Made by a program: the position numbers and the translations under genes | In this document: positions 29,190 to 38,292 of the stretch, one piece after another | Layout of the letters: each line of letters begins with the position of its first letter | Position numbering within the stretch: position 1 is the first letter of the stretch | Notes under the pieces: model-generated | Told to the model about the DNA's origin: nothing | Databases searched by the model: none | The model's input: the letters and a program-made list of their open reading frames with translations, nothing else | Origin: an uncultured Solimonas sp. | GTDB taxonomy: Bacteria; Pseudomonadota; Gammaproteobacteria; Nevskiales; Nevskiaceae | DNA length: 64,000 bases | Assembly: GCA_946478985.1 (NCBI GenBank) | Contig: CAMLDZ010000003.1 | Coordinates: 5,006-69,005 of the forward strand | Reading direction: 5' to 3'

Positions 29190-30685
29190 GCGGTCTCCTT
29201 CCTGCGGCGCTTGCCGGTCGTCTTGCCGGTAGTTCTGGCCTTGGCGGGCGCCTCCGACGTGGCGCGCGGCTTGGCCAGGGCGGTCATCTCTTCCAGGCCC
29301 TGCTGCAGGCATTGCTTGAGCAGCTCCGGATCGGCGACAGCGGCGCGGTCGCTATTGATTCCGATGCAGCAGCGGCCGTTGTGCGAAATCATCGTGATCA
29401 TCATGCCGCAGCCCGGCACCGGCGCGAACGGCCAGAAGTGCGTGACATGCGCACCGGCCATGTAGACCGGCTCGGCAATGCCGGGGATGTTGCTGATCTG
29501 CGCATCCTGGGCGGCGGTGAAATCGGCGGTGGCCTTGATCACCGCGCCGATCGGCAGGCGCACCATCAGCGGCATCAGCCGCACCATGACGTCGAGCGCC
29601 GGCTCCTTGCGCGTCTCGCGGACAAAGGCCTGGATGTCGCGCACGCGGGCCACCGGGTCCAGCTCTGCGACCGGCGCCGCGTATTGCGACCCGGCAAACT
29701 TGTTGCCGCCCGGCGGATCGCCTTCCTTGCGCAGGCTGATCGGAAAGCCGATCGGCATGCGTTCGATCGGCATGCCCATCTCCTCGTGATAGCGCCGGAA
29801 GCCGCCGATCAGGCCGGCGAGAAAGACGTCGTTGAGCGAGGCTTCCGTGGCGCGGGCCGCCGCCTTGAGCTCGTCGAGCGGCAGTTCGATCGCGTCGAAG
29901 CGCCACGACAGTCCGCGACGGCGAAACAGTGGCGACCCCGGCACCGGTCGCATCGCCAGCATGCGCTTGGCCGAATTGGCGTATTGCAGGGCTTTGCTCG
30001 ATGCATCCGGCTGCCGCGCCCACTGCCCCAGCGACTGCAACAGCGAGCCGACACTGTTCGCCGTTTCCTGAGGCAGCGCCAGCAGGCGATTGCGCGCCAG
30101 CTCGCCCGGTGTCAGCGCGGCGCGGCGGCGGCCGGTGCTGGGCCGCTGATTCCGGCTGGGCTCGCGCTCGCGGCGCAGCACGCGGCTGAGCAACTGGATG
30201 ATGCCCATGCCGTCCGAGGTCGCATGGTGCAGCTTCAGGATGTAGGCGGCACGACCGCCTTCCAGGCCTTCGACCAATGTGCCTTCCCACGGCGAGCGCG
30301 CGCGGTCGAACGGCGTGATGGCCAGCGTCTGCGCGAGATCGAGCAGCTGGCGCTCGGAGCCCGGCTCGGGCAGACGCACACGGCGCAGGTGGTAGTCGAG
30401 ATGGAAGTCGGAATCATCGACCCAGGTCGGCTGGCCGATACCGAACGCCGGTTGCACGACACGCTGGCGGAAGCGCGGCACCGCGGCGACCAGCCACTGA
30501 TGGCCGATATAGAAGCGTTCCCAGTCCGGCGCCTGATCGAGGTAAAACACCGAAGTGGTCGTCGAGCGCAGGCGCGGATCGACCTCGGCGCGCCACATCA
30601 GCGCCTCGAAGGCGCTCATCTGGTTCGGGCCGCCCCAGCGGCTCAGCTCGTCCAGGACTTCCGGTTCCAGATTCGCAACGTTCAT
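29186..30685 (-). CDS. wax ester synthase/acyl-CoA:diacylglycerol acyltransferase (WS/DGAT)
   Basis: A 499-residue bifunctional acyltransferase that joins acyl-CoA to a fatty alcohol or diacylglycerol, giving wax esters or triacylglycerol for lipid droplets. The N-terminal NQMSAFEALMWRAE corresponds to the family start, and the catalytic HHxxxDG motif is HHATSDG at 153-159. Later blocks include ELKAAARATEASLNDVFLAG, MPIGFPISLR with a PGGNKFAG-like segment, and ISNIPGIAEPVYMAGA. The ATG at 30685 gives the family N-terminus. Co-translation with the next lipase gene, and GpsA and acyltransferases upstream, favour triacylglycerol synthesis. The basic Lys/Arg tail is unusual. Confidence 0.93.
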   Translation of the reverse strand: MNVANLEPEVLDELSRWGGPNQMSAFEALMWRAEVDPRLRSTTTSVFYLDQAPDWERFYIGHQWLVAAVPRFRQRVVQPAFGIGQPTWVDDSDFHLDYHLRRVRLPEPGSERQLLDLAQTLAITPFDRARSPWEGTLVEGLEGGRAAYILKLHHATSDGMGIIQLLSRVLRREREPSRNQRPSTGRRRAALTPGELARNRLLALPQETANSVGSLLQSLGQWARQPDASSKALQYANSAKRMLAMRPVPGSPLFRRRGLSWRFDAIELPLDELKAAARATEASLNDVFLAGLIGGFRRYHEEMGMPIERMPIGFPISLRKEGDPPGGNKFAGSQYAAPVAELDPVARVRDIQAFVRETRKEPALDVMVRLMPLMVRLPIGAVIKATADFTAAQDAQISNIPGIAEPVYMAGAHVTHFWPFAPVPGCGMMITMISHNGRCCIGINSDRAAVADPELLKQCLQQGLEEMTALAKPRATSEAPAKARTTGKTTGKRRRKETA

Positions 30686-30758
30686 CTCGTCTCTCTTTTG
30701 GCGCTTTCGAAAACCAGGACAGCACCGTCGCGCGCAGTGCAGTCTCGCCGAGCTGAAA

Positions 30759-31766
30759 TCAGGCTGCTTCGCCTTCCGAACCGGGCGCGATGCGACGCAG
30801 GCCGCGGAACGCCTGCAAGGCAGTGTGCTCACCGCGTATGACCGCATCAACCTCGGTGGCGATCGGCAGCTTGAGGTTGTACAGCTTGGCCAGGTCCATG
30901 ACCACGCTGCTGGTCTTGATACCCTCGGCGACCATGTGCATCGAGGACACGATCTGCGCGGTGGTCTCGCCCTTGGCCAGCCGGTCGCCGACCTGGCGAT
31001 TGCGTGACAGCGGGCTCATGCAGGTGGTCAGCAGATCGCCCAGGCCGGTCAGGCCGGCGAAGGTTTCGGCCTTGCCGCCCATCGCCACGCCGATGCGCAT
31101 CATCTCGGCCAGACCGCGCGTGATCACCAGCGAGCGCGTGTTGTGGCCGACGCCGAGGCCGTCGCCCATGCCGGCGGATATGGCGATCACATTCTTCAGC
31201 GGCCCGCCGAGTTCACAGCCAACCACATCGGTATTGGTATAGACGCGGAACACCTTGCCGCTGAACAAGGGCTGCAGCGAGCGCGCGATGCCTTCATCGG
31301 TCATCGCCACCACGGCCGCGGCGGCCATGCCGCCGAGGATTTCCTTGGCGATGTTGGGGCCTGCCAGCAGGCCAGCCGGATGGCCCGGCAGCTCCTCGGC
31401 GATGATCTGCGTCATCCGCCGGTGCGTGCCCTGCTCCAGGCCCTTGGCCAGGCTGATGATCGGCACCCAGGGCCGCAGCGTCGGTGCGACCGCCTTGAGC
31501 GTAGTGCGGAAACTGTGGGAGGGCACGCCCATCACCAGCACGTCGCAATCCGATATCGCCTCTTCCAGCGAAGCGGTCGCGCGCAGCTTCTTGTGCAGTG
31601 GCAGATCGCCCAGGTACTGGTGATTGCGATGCTCGCGATTGATCTCGTCCGCCGAGTCGCTGCGCCGGGACCAGATCACGGTCGGCGCATTGGCCGCCAC
31701 CAGCGACGCTACCGTCGTACCCCAGGAACCCGCGCCCAGCACCGCGACCCGCATCGTTCTGATCAT
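30759..31766 (-). CDS. gpsA: NAD(P)-dependent glycerol-3-phosphate dehydrogenase
   Basis: A 335-residue cytoplasmic enzyme that reduces dihydroxyacetone phosphate to sn-glycerol-3-phosphate, the backbone for lipids. The nucleotide motif [14 protein letters not shown] is at 7-20, followed by [23 protein letters not shown], the [22 protein letters not shown] active-site block with its lysine, and [15 protein letters not shown]. The ATG at 31766 overlaps the stop of the HAD-PlsC gene. It differs from the usual stand-alone gpsA location and appears recruited to supply glycerol-3-phosphate to this operon. Confidence 0.95.
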   Translation of the reverse strand: MIRTMRVAVLGAGSWGTTVASLVAANAPTVIWSRRSDSADEINREHRNHQYLGDLPLHKKLRATASLEEAISDCDVLVMGVPSHSFRTTLKAVAPTLRPWVPIISLAKGLEQGTHRRMTQIIAEELPGHPAGLLAGPNIAKEILGGMAAAAVVAMTDEGIARSLQPLFSGKVFRVYTNTDVVGCELGGPLKNVIAISAGMGDGLGVGHNTRSLVITRGLAEMMRIGVAMGGKAETFAGLTGLGDLLTTCMSPLSRNRQVGDRLAKGETTAQIVSSMHMVAEGIKTSSVVMDLAKLYNLKLPIATEVDAVIRGEHTALQAFRGLRRIAPGSEGEAA

Positions 31767-33202
31767 GGCAGCGTCTCCGGCCAATCGTTCAGAGTGTCGA
31801 TGAACAGCTGCCGCACGCCTTCGACCTTGGCGTCCAGGTCTTTGAGATCCCAGCCGCTGACATCGATCGGCGGCAGCACCGCCACCTGGATCTTGCCCGG
31901 GCGGAACGTCTGGCCGTTGCGCGCCATCAGCTCGCCGGCATTGCGCAGCACCACAGGCACCACCGGCACGCCCGCCTGCATGGCGATATGGAATGCCCCC
32001 TTCTTGAACTTGCCGACCCGGGGCGAATACGAGCGCGTGCCCTCCGGCGCGATGCACAGGCACAGACCCTTGCGCACCTTCTCGATCACCGGCTGCAGCG
32101 ATTCGCGCGCGCGCTGGCTGTTGCTGCGATCGACGAAAGCCATGTCGGCCATGCGCATGAACGGCCCGAAGCCCGGCGTGTTCTGCGCTTCCTTCTTCGC
32201 CACACCGGTAAAGCCGCGGCGGACGATGTACATCATCACGAAGAAATCCAGCTTGCTCTGATGGTTGAGGATGAACACCGCCGGGCGCTGCGCCCACAGG
32301 TTGTGCTCGCCCACCACCTCGACATCGATGCCGGCAACCGCCAGCCCCCACTCGCTGCCGACGGACGAGATCATGTCGACGGCGCGGCGCGTCTCTCCGG
32401 TAGCCCGCGCGTAACCCAGGCCGGCCAGGAAGCTGACCGCCATCGCACCATAGGCACCGACCGTGCGCGCCACCGCGGCGCGCGGCGCGCGGCGTCGCGG
32501 CTCGAAGTCCAGGCGCTCCCATGATTTCTCTGCTGCAACACCGGCCAGCATGGGCTTGGCGTTGACGGCCGTGGGGTGGCCGACGGTATCGAGAAAGGCG
32601 ATGTCCTCATTGCCGTTGGCATAGGCATAGCTGTCGACCAGCTTGAGCTTGTGCTGCTTGGCGAAGCTGCGAACCGCCTCGGCCTTGCCCTCGCCCCAGG
32701 CCGGCTTGCCGACGATGCCGCCGGTCAACATGCCCTTGCGCACCATTGGCTGCGTGCACAGCAGATGCTCGATGCCCCATTCCTTGGCCAGGGGCATCAC
32801 CTGATACGGCGTCGCCGACGACGCCACCGCCACGGTATGGCCCTTGCGCAGATGCGCCTGCACCAGATGCCAGGCCTCCGGGAACTGAGTGTCGGCGATC
32901 TTGGTGCGGAACAGCCGGTCCCAGAGCTCGATCATCTCCTCCTCGGTCTGGCCGCCCCATTCGGCGATGCCCTTGCGGATCACCTCGCCGAACTCCTCGT
33001 CGCTGAGGTCGCCCTTCTTGGCCAGCAACAGCATCTCGACGATCTCGCGCCAGCCGGCTTCCCGCTTGCGCACGCGCTCGGTGAAGTAAGTCGCGGCGGA
33101 ATAGCCGTCGATCAGGGTGCCGTCAAAGTCGAAGAAGGCGCCGATTTTCGGCCCTGACGGCCCCGCCATGATCCTGGCAATCGCTTCGTCCAACGCGCTC
33201 AT
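31763..33202 (-). CDS. HAD-IB phosphatase/PlsC acyltransferase fusion
   Basis: A 479-residue fusion. Residues 1-215 form a SerB-like HAD-IB phosphatase with DFDGT (25-29), [13 protein letters not shown] and a [11 protein letters not shown] acidic motif. After a linker and a short hydrophobic segment, residues 285-479 form a 1-acyl-glycerol-3-phosphate acyltransferase with NHQSKLD (313-319, the HxxxxD box) and EGTRS (387-391). It could acylate lysophosphatidate at sn-2 and remove the phosphate to give diacylglycerol. M. tuberculosis Rv2483c has the same fusion next to a PlsB and a WS/DGAT. It overlaps gpsA by 4 bp. Confidence 0.93.
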   Translation of the reverse strand: MSALDEAIARIMAGPSGPKIGAFFDFDGTLIDGYSAATYFTERVRKREAGWREIVEMLLLAKKGDLSDEEFGEVIRKGIAEWGGQTEEEMIELWDRLFRTKIADTQFPEAWHLVQAHLRKGHTVAVASSATPYQVMPLAKEWGIEHLLCTQPMVRKGMLTGGIVGKPAWGEGKAEAVRSFAKQHKLKLVDSYAYANGNEDIAFLDTVGHPTAVNAKPMLAGVAAEKSWERLDFEPRRRAPRAAVARTVGAYGAMAVSFLAGLGYARATGETRRAVDMISSVGSEWGLAVAGIDVEVVGEHNLWAQRPAVFILNHQSKLDFFVMMYIVRRGFTGVAKKEAQNTPGFGPFMRMADMAFVDRSNSQRARESLQPVIEKVRKGLCLCIAPEGTRSYSPRVGKFKKGAFHIAMQAGVPVVPVVLRNAGELMARNGQTFRPGKIQVAVLPPIDVSGWDLKDLDAKVEGVRQLFIDTLNDWPETLP

Positions 33203-35040
33203 CCACGCACCTCTTCACTGAGACGAAGCTGCTCGAACTGGTCGATCGACGCGACCGCCTTGACCGCCGCAGCCAGCTCCTCGGCGAACTCTCGGCGCCG
33301 CTTGGCCAGCTTCTTGTCGTCGCTGGGTTCGAGCAGGCCGCGATTGGCCGCGAGCCGCAGCGCATTGCCGTAGAGCTCGCGGGAAACCGCTTCCGGGTTG
33401 CGCAGGCGATGTTGCAGCAGATACTGCTTGCCGACCTGGCAGCAATGATCGATGAAGCGGTTCTTGTCGATCGCCTGGTCGATCGGTTGCGCCGCCAGAC
33501 GCTCGGCCACCACGTAATAGGCCTCGAGAAACGCCGGCAGCACCCGATGCGCGATCAGGAACGGCGCGTTGCTCAGCACGAAGCGGCGGTCCTTGGCGGT
33601 ATCGACGTGCGAGCGGAACTGTGGGTCCAGCAGCAGCGACTCCGCCTTGAGTTCCTCGCGAAAGGTCTGGCGATCGCTGAAGAAGAAATCGAACTTGAGC
33701 AGATCGCGCAGCGCGAAAGCCTTTTCCCAGGCCTGCGGGAGCACATCGCCTTCAGGGGCATCGGCCACTTCCAGCAGGCTGATTTCCGCCAGCGCACGAT
33801 TGATGAACCAGTGGATGGCGCTGTTGCGGTAGTAGGCCGCCACCGCGTGCTGCCCCGGATTGATCCCGTAGACCGTCTCGGTGCCGCGCTCGTAGCGCAG
33901 CACCACGCCGGACTTGGCCAGCGCGTCGAGCACCTGCTCCAGTTGCTCGGCATCGTCGAGGCAGCTGATCTGCGCCAGCGGCAGGCCACGCCCCTCGGCA
34001 TATTCCAGCAGCGGCCGCACCAGATTGCTCACTTCCAGCAGCGTCAGTGCACGATCGCCGACGCCGAGCAGCGCCAGGGTCACCAGCGCCGGCGCCGTCA
34101 CCGGCGTCACACGATTGATCCGCTCGAACACCTCGAAGGCGATCTTCTCCACCGTCCAGCGCCCGCCCTGCGAGGATTCGCTGTCGGCACGCTGCAGCGC
34201 ATCGCGCAGGGACAGCGGCTCGCCGAAGCGGACGAAGGCGGTGCCGATCCATTTCTGCTGCGTGCGGGCGTAGTCGGCGAGCCAGCGCACGCCCTCCTTG
34301 GACTTGGCGGCGCCGGCCTCCTCCGCCGCCATCGTGCCGATCTCGTGCAGCTGGTCGTAGGTGATCGAGGTCGGCACCAGCAGCATGTCTTCGGCGACGC
34401 CACTCTGGATCGCGTCGACCAGATACCGCAGCAGGCCGTATTTCGGCGGGCGCAGCTTGCCGGTGCGCGAACGGCCGCCCTCCATGTACCACTCGAGATT
34501 GCGACCCTGGGCGACCAGATAGCCCAGGTACTCGCGGACCACGAACTTGTACACCTCGTCGTCCTGAAAGCTGCGCCTCACCAGCACGCCGCCGGAACGG
34601 CGGATGATGGTGCCGAGCGGAAAGAAGCCGAGGTTGTTGCCGCCCAGAATGTGATTGCGCGGCAGTCCGTTCTCGCGCAGCGTCCGCGTCAGGATGAAAG
34701 CGTCGGCGTAACTGCGATGCGTCGGCAGGAATACAAGCGGATGGGTGCGATTGAGCTGGCGCAGCTTCTGCAAAGCATCGAAGTCCGGCTCGATCGTCCA
34801 GGCGCGCGTGTGCAGCGGCCCCAGGCCATGATCGAACATGGCCGTGTAGAGCGGGTTCTGCATGGTGACGATCTCTTCCATGCCCTTGCGCGCTTCGGCT
34901 GCGACCTGCTCCAGCGGCCGCTTGAGGCGAGCCGCCAGCAGGGCGAGCTGCTGGGTGAACCGGGGGCTTTCGAGAACGTCTTTGGCGTAGCTTTTTCTGG
35001 ATCGTAACAGCGGCGCGAGATCAGGAATGGTCAGTGTCAT
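33199..35040 (-). CDS. plsB: glycerol-3-phosphate 1-O-acyltransferase, PlsB-like
   Basis: A 613-residue membrane-associated acyltransferase that makes lysophosphatidate from glycerol-3-phosphate. Block I is PTHRSYADAF with the HxxxxD residues H108 and D113; block III is EGGRSRTGK at 187-195, and LVPTSITYDQLHE follows. Length is shorter than E. coli PlsB (about 800) and closer to the mycobacterial PlsB1/PlsB2 group. The ATG at 35040 is chosen over an upstream in-frame start because of GAGAGGA before it; it overlaps the end of the preceding hydrolase by 20 bases. The stop overlaps the HAD-PlsC start by 4 bp. Confidence 0.93.
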   Translation of the reverse strand: MTLTIPDLAPLLRSRKSYAKDVLESPRFTQQLALLAARLKRPLEQVAAEARKGMEEIVTMQNPLYTAMFDHGLGPLHTRAWTIEPDFDALQKLRQLNRTHPLVFLPTHRSYADAFILTRTLRENGLPRNHILGGNNLGFFPLGTIIRRSGGVLVRRSFQDDEVYKFVVREYLGYLVAQGRNLEWYMEGGRSRTGKLRPPKYGLLRYLVDAIQSGVAEDMLLVPTSITYDQLHEIGTMAAEEAGAAKSKEGVRWLADYARTQQKWIGTAFVRFGEPLSLRDALQRADSESSQGGRWTVEKIAFEVFERINRVTPVTAPALVTLALLGVGDRALTLLEVSNLVRPLLEYAEGRGLPLAQISCLDDAEQLEQVLDALAKSGVVLRYERGTETVYGINPGQHAVAAYYRNSAIHWFINRALAEISLLEVADAPEGDVLPQAWEKAFALRDLLKFDFFFSDRQTFREELKAESLLLDPQFRSHVDTAKDRRFVLSNAPFLIAHRVLPAFLEAYYVVAERLAAQPIDQAIDKNRFIDHCCQVGKQYLLQHRLRNPEAVSRELYGNALRLAANRGLLEPSDDKKLAKRRREFAEELAAAVKAVASIDQFEQLRLSEEVRG

Positions 35041-35887
35041 TGTTGTGGGTCCTCTCCCCCGAGGCCGCTGCATCGGCGGCCCGTGTCACTTCAAGTATGC
35101 AGGCCGCGACCCTCTCGGGATCGTCATACATCGGCACGTGGCCGACGCCCGGCAGTATCACTTTTTCAGCTTGTGGCGCTCGCTCGTACATCGCCACGCC
35201 GTAGCGCGCGTAGGGGATCACGCGATCCTCGCCGCTCCAGGCAATGCGGATCGGCACTCCGGGCGCCTGCAGCGGCCGGAAGGGGCCGTAACGCCCCATG
35301 CTGCCGAGCAGTGGCAGCAGAATCCGCGTCCTCATGAACGCGAACAGCGACACGATGAATTCACCCGCCGGTATACGCTCCGCATGCTCCATCGTCTGCC
35401 GCGCCAGCGCGCGACGCAGTCCGCCGATCCACAGGAAGGCGATGGTCAGCAGAAGCACCAGCGGCATGAGGTAGTAGAACAGGCGAAAAGGCCGCGAGAC
35501 GTCGCGGTAGTCGTCCGCCGTCTGCCAGCCGCCGGCGGGCGACAGCGCGACCACCGAGCGCGCAAAGCCGCGGCGCGCCAGTTCCAACGACAGCCAGCCG
35601 CCCAGCGAATTGCCAACGACGTGCGCCGACTCGATGCCGCGCGCGCGCAGGTCCTCGATGACACGATCGGCGATATTGTCAACGGTGGATTCGACGCCCG
35701 GCGCCAAGGCCGGGCCGCCGGCGTGGCCCGGCAGGGTCAGGGCGATGACGCGGTGATGTTTTTCCAGCGCTGCCAGCACCGGCTTCCAGATATGCCAGGT
35801 CCCGGTCAAACCATGCAGCAGAACCAAGGGGCTGCCGCTGCCACCTTGATAAGCCTCTCCAGCTCCCATCTCTTCACGGTCAGGCAC
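35021..35887 (-). CDS. alpha/beta hydrolase, first gene of the lipid operon
   Basis: A 288-residue serine hydrolase. VLLHGLTGTWHIW forms the oxyanion region, LTLPGHAGG follows, and the nucleophile elbow is VVGNSLGGWLS with Ser94. A hydrophobic lid-like stretch LFYYLMPLVLLLTIAFLWIGGLR may bury in membranes. The acid-histidine pair is in AWSGEDRVIPYA and LPGVGHVPMYDDP. Overlap with plsB indicates it belongs to the same operon. Lipase, esterase or thioesterase activity cannot be told apart. The promoter of the whole unit must lie in 35888-36169. Confidence 0.8.
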   Translation of the reverse strand: MPDREEMGAGEAYQGGSGSPLVLLHGLTGTWHIWKPVLAALEKHHRVIALTLPGHAGGPALAPGVESTVDNIADRVIEDLRARGIESAHVVGNSLGGWLSLELARRGFARSVVALSPAGGWQTADDYRDVSRPFRLFYYLMPLVLLLTIAFLWIGGLRRALARQTMEHAERIPAGEFIVSLFAFMRTRILLPLLGSMGRYGPFRPLQAPGVPIRIAWSGEDRVIPYARYGVAMYERAPQAEKVILPGVGHVPMYDDPERVAACILEVTRAADAAASGERTHNNDTDHS

Positions 35888-36169
35888 GGCGTAGATGATC
35901 CCTGGCGAATCGTCGTGCGTCTGCGCGCCGTTCGCCTCGACGGCGCCCGAGCGGCAGCGGATAATTGCTATGAGCAGAAACTACTATGAAGCCTGCGCTT
36001 TTCCAAGACTTCCAGATGGTCAGCTCGCATATTTATTGTTCCACCGCCGCGCGAGGCGGACGCGCATCTGCGTCTGCACGCGTTTTCCGTCGCAGCGACG
36101 CGAAGGTCCAATGCTCGAACCGACGAAGCGCGCGCCGGATGTCAAGACGTTTTTCCATGGAGAGACCGC
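35888..36169. promoter_or_regulatory. divergent promoter region
   Basis: About 280 bases separate the minus-strand lipid operon from the plus-strand MaoC pair, so both promoters should be here. A relatively AT-rich patch at 35959-35990 and another at 36025-36040 are the best candidates. No exact -35/-10 pair was identified and no gene is supported. Confidence 0.4.
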
Positions 36170-36214
36170 ATGAACTACCTGATCCCGAGCGCGGGAGGGC
36201 CTGATGGCCATTGA
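36170..36214 (+). CDS. possible 14-residue leader peptide
   Basis: An ATG preceded by GGAGAG opens a 14-codon frame (MNYLIPSAGGPDGH) whose stop overlaps the start region of the MaoC gene at 36204. It could couple translation to the MaoC gene. Evidence is limited to the ribosome site and the overlap; chance is possible. Confidence 0.25.
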   Translation: MNYLIPSAGGPDGH

Positions 36215-36635
36215 CCGCAAGCACCTGGGCCACGCCTTTCCGACCTTCACCGTGACCGTCGAGCCGGCGCGGCTGGCGCTGTTCGCTCAGGCGATCGGTG
36301 AAAAGAATCCTCGGTTCGCCACGACCGCCGCTCCGCCGACCTTCATGAAGGCCCTGGAAGGCGAGCACGGCAGCTCGCGGGCGATCCTCGAAGCCCTGGG
36401 CGTCGATCTGCGCCGCGTGCTGCACGCCGAGCAGCAGTTCGATTACCTGGCCCCCATCGCCGCCGGCGACGTGCTGAGCGTGCAGCGTACGGTCACCGAC
36501 CTTTACGACAAGAAGAACGGACTGATGGATTTCATCGTCATCGAATCGGTATTGCACAACGCCGCGGGCACGCTGGTCGGCCGCTCGCGCCAAGTGGTGC
36601 TGGTGCGCAATCCGGCGCCGAAGGTGGCCGCATGA
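36204..36635 (+). CDS. MaoC-type dehydratase N-terminal domain protein (HadA-like)
   Basis: A 143-residue hot-dog fold subunit. The N-terminus HLGHAFPTFTVTVEPARLALFAQAIGEKNP and the block PPTFMKALEGE with HAEQQFDYLAPIAAGDVL correspond to the MaoC_dehydrat_N domain, which lacks the catalytic residues and pairs with a catalytic MaoC partner. In mycobacteria, HadA and HadB form such a heterodimer that dehydrates 3-hydroxyacyl thioesters. Its stop overlaps the start of the next MaoC gene (36632-36635), supporting a heterodimer. Acyl-ACP or acyl-CoA substrate is unknown. Confidence 0.85.
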   Translation: MAIDRKHLGHAFPTFTVTVEPARLALFAQAIGEKNPRFATTAAPPTFMKALEGEHGSSRAILEALGVDLRRVLHAEQQFDYLAPIAAGDVLSVQRTVTDLYDKKNGLMDFIVIESVLHNAAGTLVGRSRQVVLVRNPAPKVAA

Positions 36636-37036
36636 GCGTCGACCTCAAGGATCTCGCCCTCGGCAGCATCGTCGCCGAGCACCGCTTCGGGCCACTGAGC
36701 CGCGACGACCTCGCGCTCTACGCCAAGGCCTCCGGCGACAGCAATCCACTGCACCTGGACCCGGCGTTTGCCAAGCAGGCCGGCTTCGACGATGTCATCG
36801 TCCACGGCATGCTCGGCATGGCCTTGCTCGGCCGACTGCTGACCGACCACTTTGCCGTCGAGTCGATCCGCGGCCTGAGTTCTCGCTTCGCCGCCACCAT
36901 TCCGGTCGGGCAGGCGATCGTCTGCCGCGCCACGCTCGACAAGCTCGACGGCGATGTCGCTGCGCTGAACCTCGAAGCCCGCTCCGAAGACGGTGCGACC
37001 AGCTTCATCACCGGCACCGCGACGATCGCGCTGTAG
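36632..37036 (+). CDS. MaoC-type dehydratase/hydratase, catalytic subunit (HadB-like)
   Basis: A 134-residue hot-dog fold protein with the hydratase-2 motif YAKASGDSNPLHLDPAFAKQAGFDDVIVHGML, where the Asp and His of the D-x5-H pattern form the catalytic dyad. It follows the HadA-like gene with a 4-bp overlap, so the pair should make a (3R)-hydroxyacyl thioester dehydratase or hydratase. Next to a storage-lipid operon it may serve fatty-acid synthesis or breakdown. Confidence 0.9.
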   Translation: MSVDLKDLALGSIVAEHRFGPLSRDDLALYAKASGDSNPLHLDPAFAKQAGFDDVIVHGMLGMALLGRLLTDHFAVESIRGLSSRFAATIPVGQAIVCRATLDKLDGDVAALNLEARSEDGATSFITGTATIAL

Positions 37037-37053
37037 GCGCGGACCCAAGCCGC

Positions 37054-37441
37054 TCAGTGCGCCTGGCGGAAGTCGAAGATTTCCTCCTTCCTCGACCGCC
37101 AGGAACGCACTGAGGCGGGTGCTGTCGCAAAACAGCTTCTCGTCCGCCTCCAGCGCGGCGCTTGCCGCCTGGCCTTCCGGGGAACCCAGGGCCGCGTTCA
37201 TCGCCTCGACGCTCTCCCACCACACTTCGGTCAGTCCATCGGGCGGCGCCTTTCAGCCGCGGGCGGCGGCAAAGGCGTCGATGGCCGCCGACGGCTGCTT
37301 GTGGCTCTGCACGTAGCGAACAAAGCCCATCGCCTTGGCGTGCTTGCGCACCAGCGCGCCATGCGCGTTCAGCCAGCGCTGCGCGAACTGCTCGGCGCTC
37401 AGGTCTGGCCGGCGCCAGACTTCGACAATCATCTTGATCAC
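37054..37441 (-). pseudogene. EthD-domain gene broken by an in-frame stop and a frameshift
   Basis: Read on the minus strand, 62 codons give IKMIVEVWRRPDLSAEQFAQRW...GALVRKHAKAMG, an EthD-family N-terminus. A TGA at 37253-37255 then interrupts the frame, but the same frame goes on with PDGLTEVWWESVEAMNAALGSPEGQA and a SAFLAVEE block, the usual EthD C-terminal half. Near 37080 a frame change is needed to reach the expected ending EIFDFRQAH and a stop at 37054. Two lesions make decay likely; sequencing error could explain one. EthD proteins accompany oxidative degradation genes, which fits the neighbourhood. Confidence 0.75.
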
Positions 37442-37470
37442 GCGCTCCTGCTGCGGGCTGGGTTTGCGAC

Positions 37471-38160
37471 TTACGGCAAGGGTACGGCTTCAGGATCGCC
37501 GTGCGTGAGGTACTCCCACATCCGCTCGTAGACGCGTCCGGCGACGACCTGGCGCGCCTTGGTCTCCTCGGCCGTCAGCAGCGTCTCGTCGCCGTCGGCG
37601 CGCAACTGCGCCAGGCCGAGCTCGACCCGCGCCGCCTCCTCCAGAAACCATGACAGCGCCACCGCTTCGATGATCGAAGCCCCCACCACGACGGCCCCAT
37701 TGGCGCGCATGACGATGGCGTTGCCCTGCCCCAGCGCGGCGGCAAGCCTGTCGGCCGAAGCGTCGTCACGCAGCAGGCGCGGGTCCTCCCACAGGGCCGG
37801 ACCCGGCGCGAAGTAGGCTCCGAAACCATGCCGCGGCCGCGGCGTGCGGCGCAGCAGCGCGAGGATGCCGGTCTGCGGCGGCATGATCCGGCAAATCGCG
37901 CCGACATCGGCACGACGCCGATAAATCGCTTGGTGGGCCCGCACCTCGCCCAGCACGCCCTCCGGCAGCGGCCCGTCGACCGGCACCACGGTACCGGTCT
38001 CGTGCAGGCCTATGGTGCCCATCGGCCTGGCGGCGCAGACCACAAAGCGGTCCGCGTCGAGCCGCGCACTGCAATGCCCATAGGCGTGCACAAGCCCCCC
38101 TCGTGCCAGCGCGCGCGCCGCCAGCCTGACATCACGATCAAGATCAGCTTTCACCGTCAC
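37471..38160 (-). CDS. class II aldolase/adducin-family protein, possible decarboxylase
   Basis: A 229-residue protein of the class II aldolase/adducin fold. The segment GLVHAYGHCSARLDADRFVV matches the family N-terminus (GHVSxRxP). The usual zinc-binding HTH motif after the AIYRRRADVGAI block is replaced by CRIM, so two of the classic metal ligands are missing. In p-cumate degradation CmtD of this family is a ring-cleavage-product decarboxylase. Divergent placement from the aromatic operon fits such a role, but function is inferred. It starts with a GTG at 38160 or at 38154; AGAGG lies upstream. Confidence 0.7.
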   Translation of the reverse strand: MTVKADLDRDVRLAARALARGGLVHAYGHCSARLDADRFVVCAARPMGTIGLHETGTVVPVDGPLPEGVLGEVRAHQAIYRRRADVGAICRIMPPQTGILALLRRTPRPRHGFGAYFAPGPALWEDPRLLRDDASADRLAAALGQGNAIVMRANGAVVVGASIIEAVALSWFLEEAARVELGLAQLRADGDETLLTAEETKARQVVAGRVYERMWEYLTHGDPEAVPLP

Positions 38161-38270
38161 ACCTCTGTATGTAAAGAAATTTCCTGGAACTCTTTCGCCC
38201 TGGCCGGGCTCGCCTTGCCGCTGATTTCATTCATGTTCCCGAGCGGATTTTGCCGCAGCGCAGCAAACTT

Positions 38271-38292
38271 ACAAGCCGGTTAACCGGTATGT
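38271..38292. promoter_or_regulatory. operator-like palindrome before the aromatic operon
   Basis: A perfect 12-bp palindrome CCGGTTAACCGG (38276-38287) is extended by ACA and TGT arms (38271-38273 and 38290-38292). It touches the -35 box of the next promoter, so binding would block RNA polymerase. The TetR regulator inside the operon is the obvious candidate to bind it. Confidence 0.6.

Noticed and set aside
35895..36173. A 92-codon plus-strand frame before the MaoC genes
   Set aside because: No ribosome site, odd composition, and it covers the only place for two divergent promoters.
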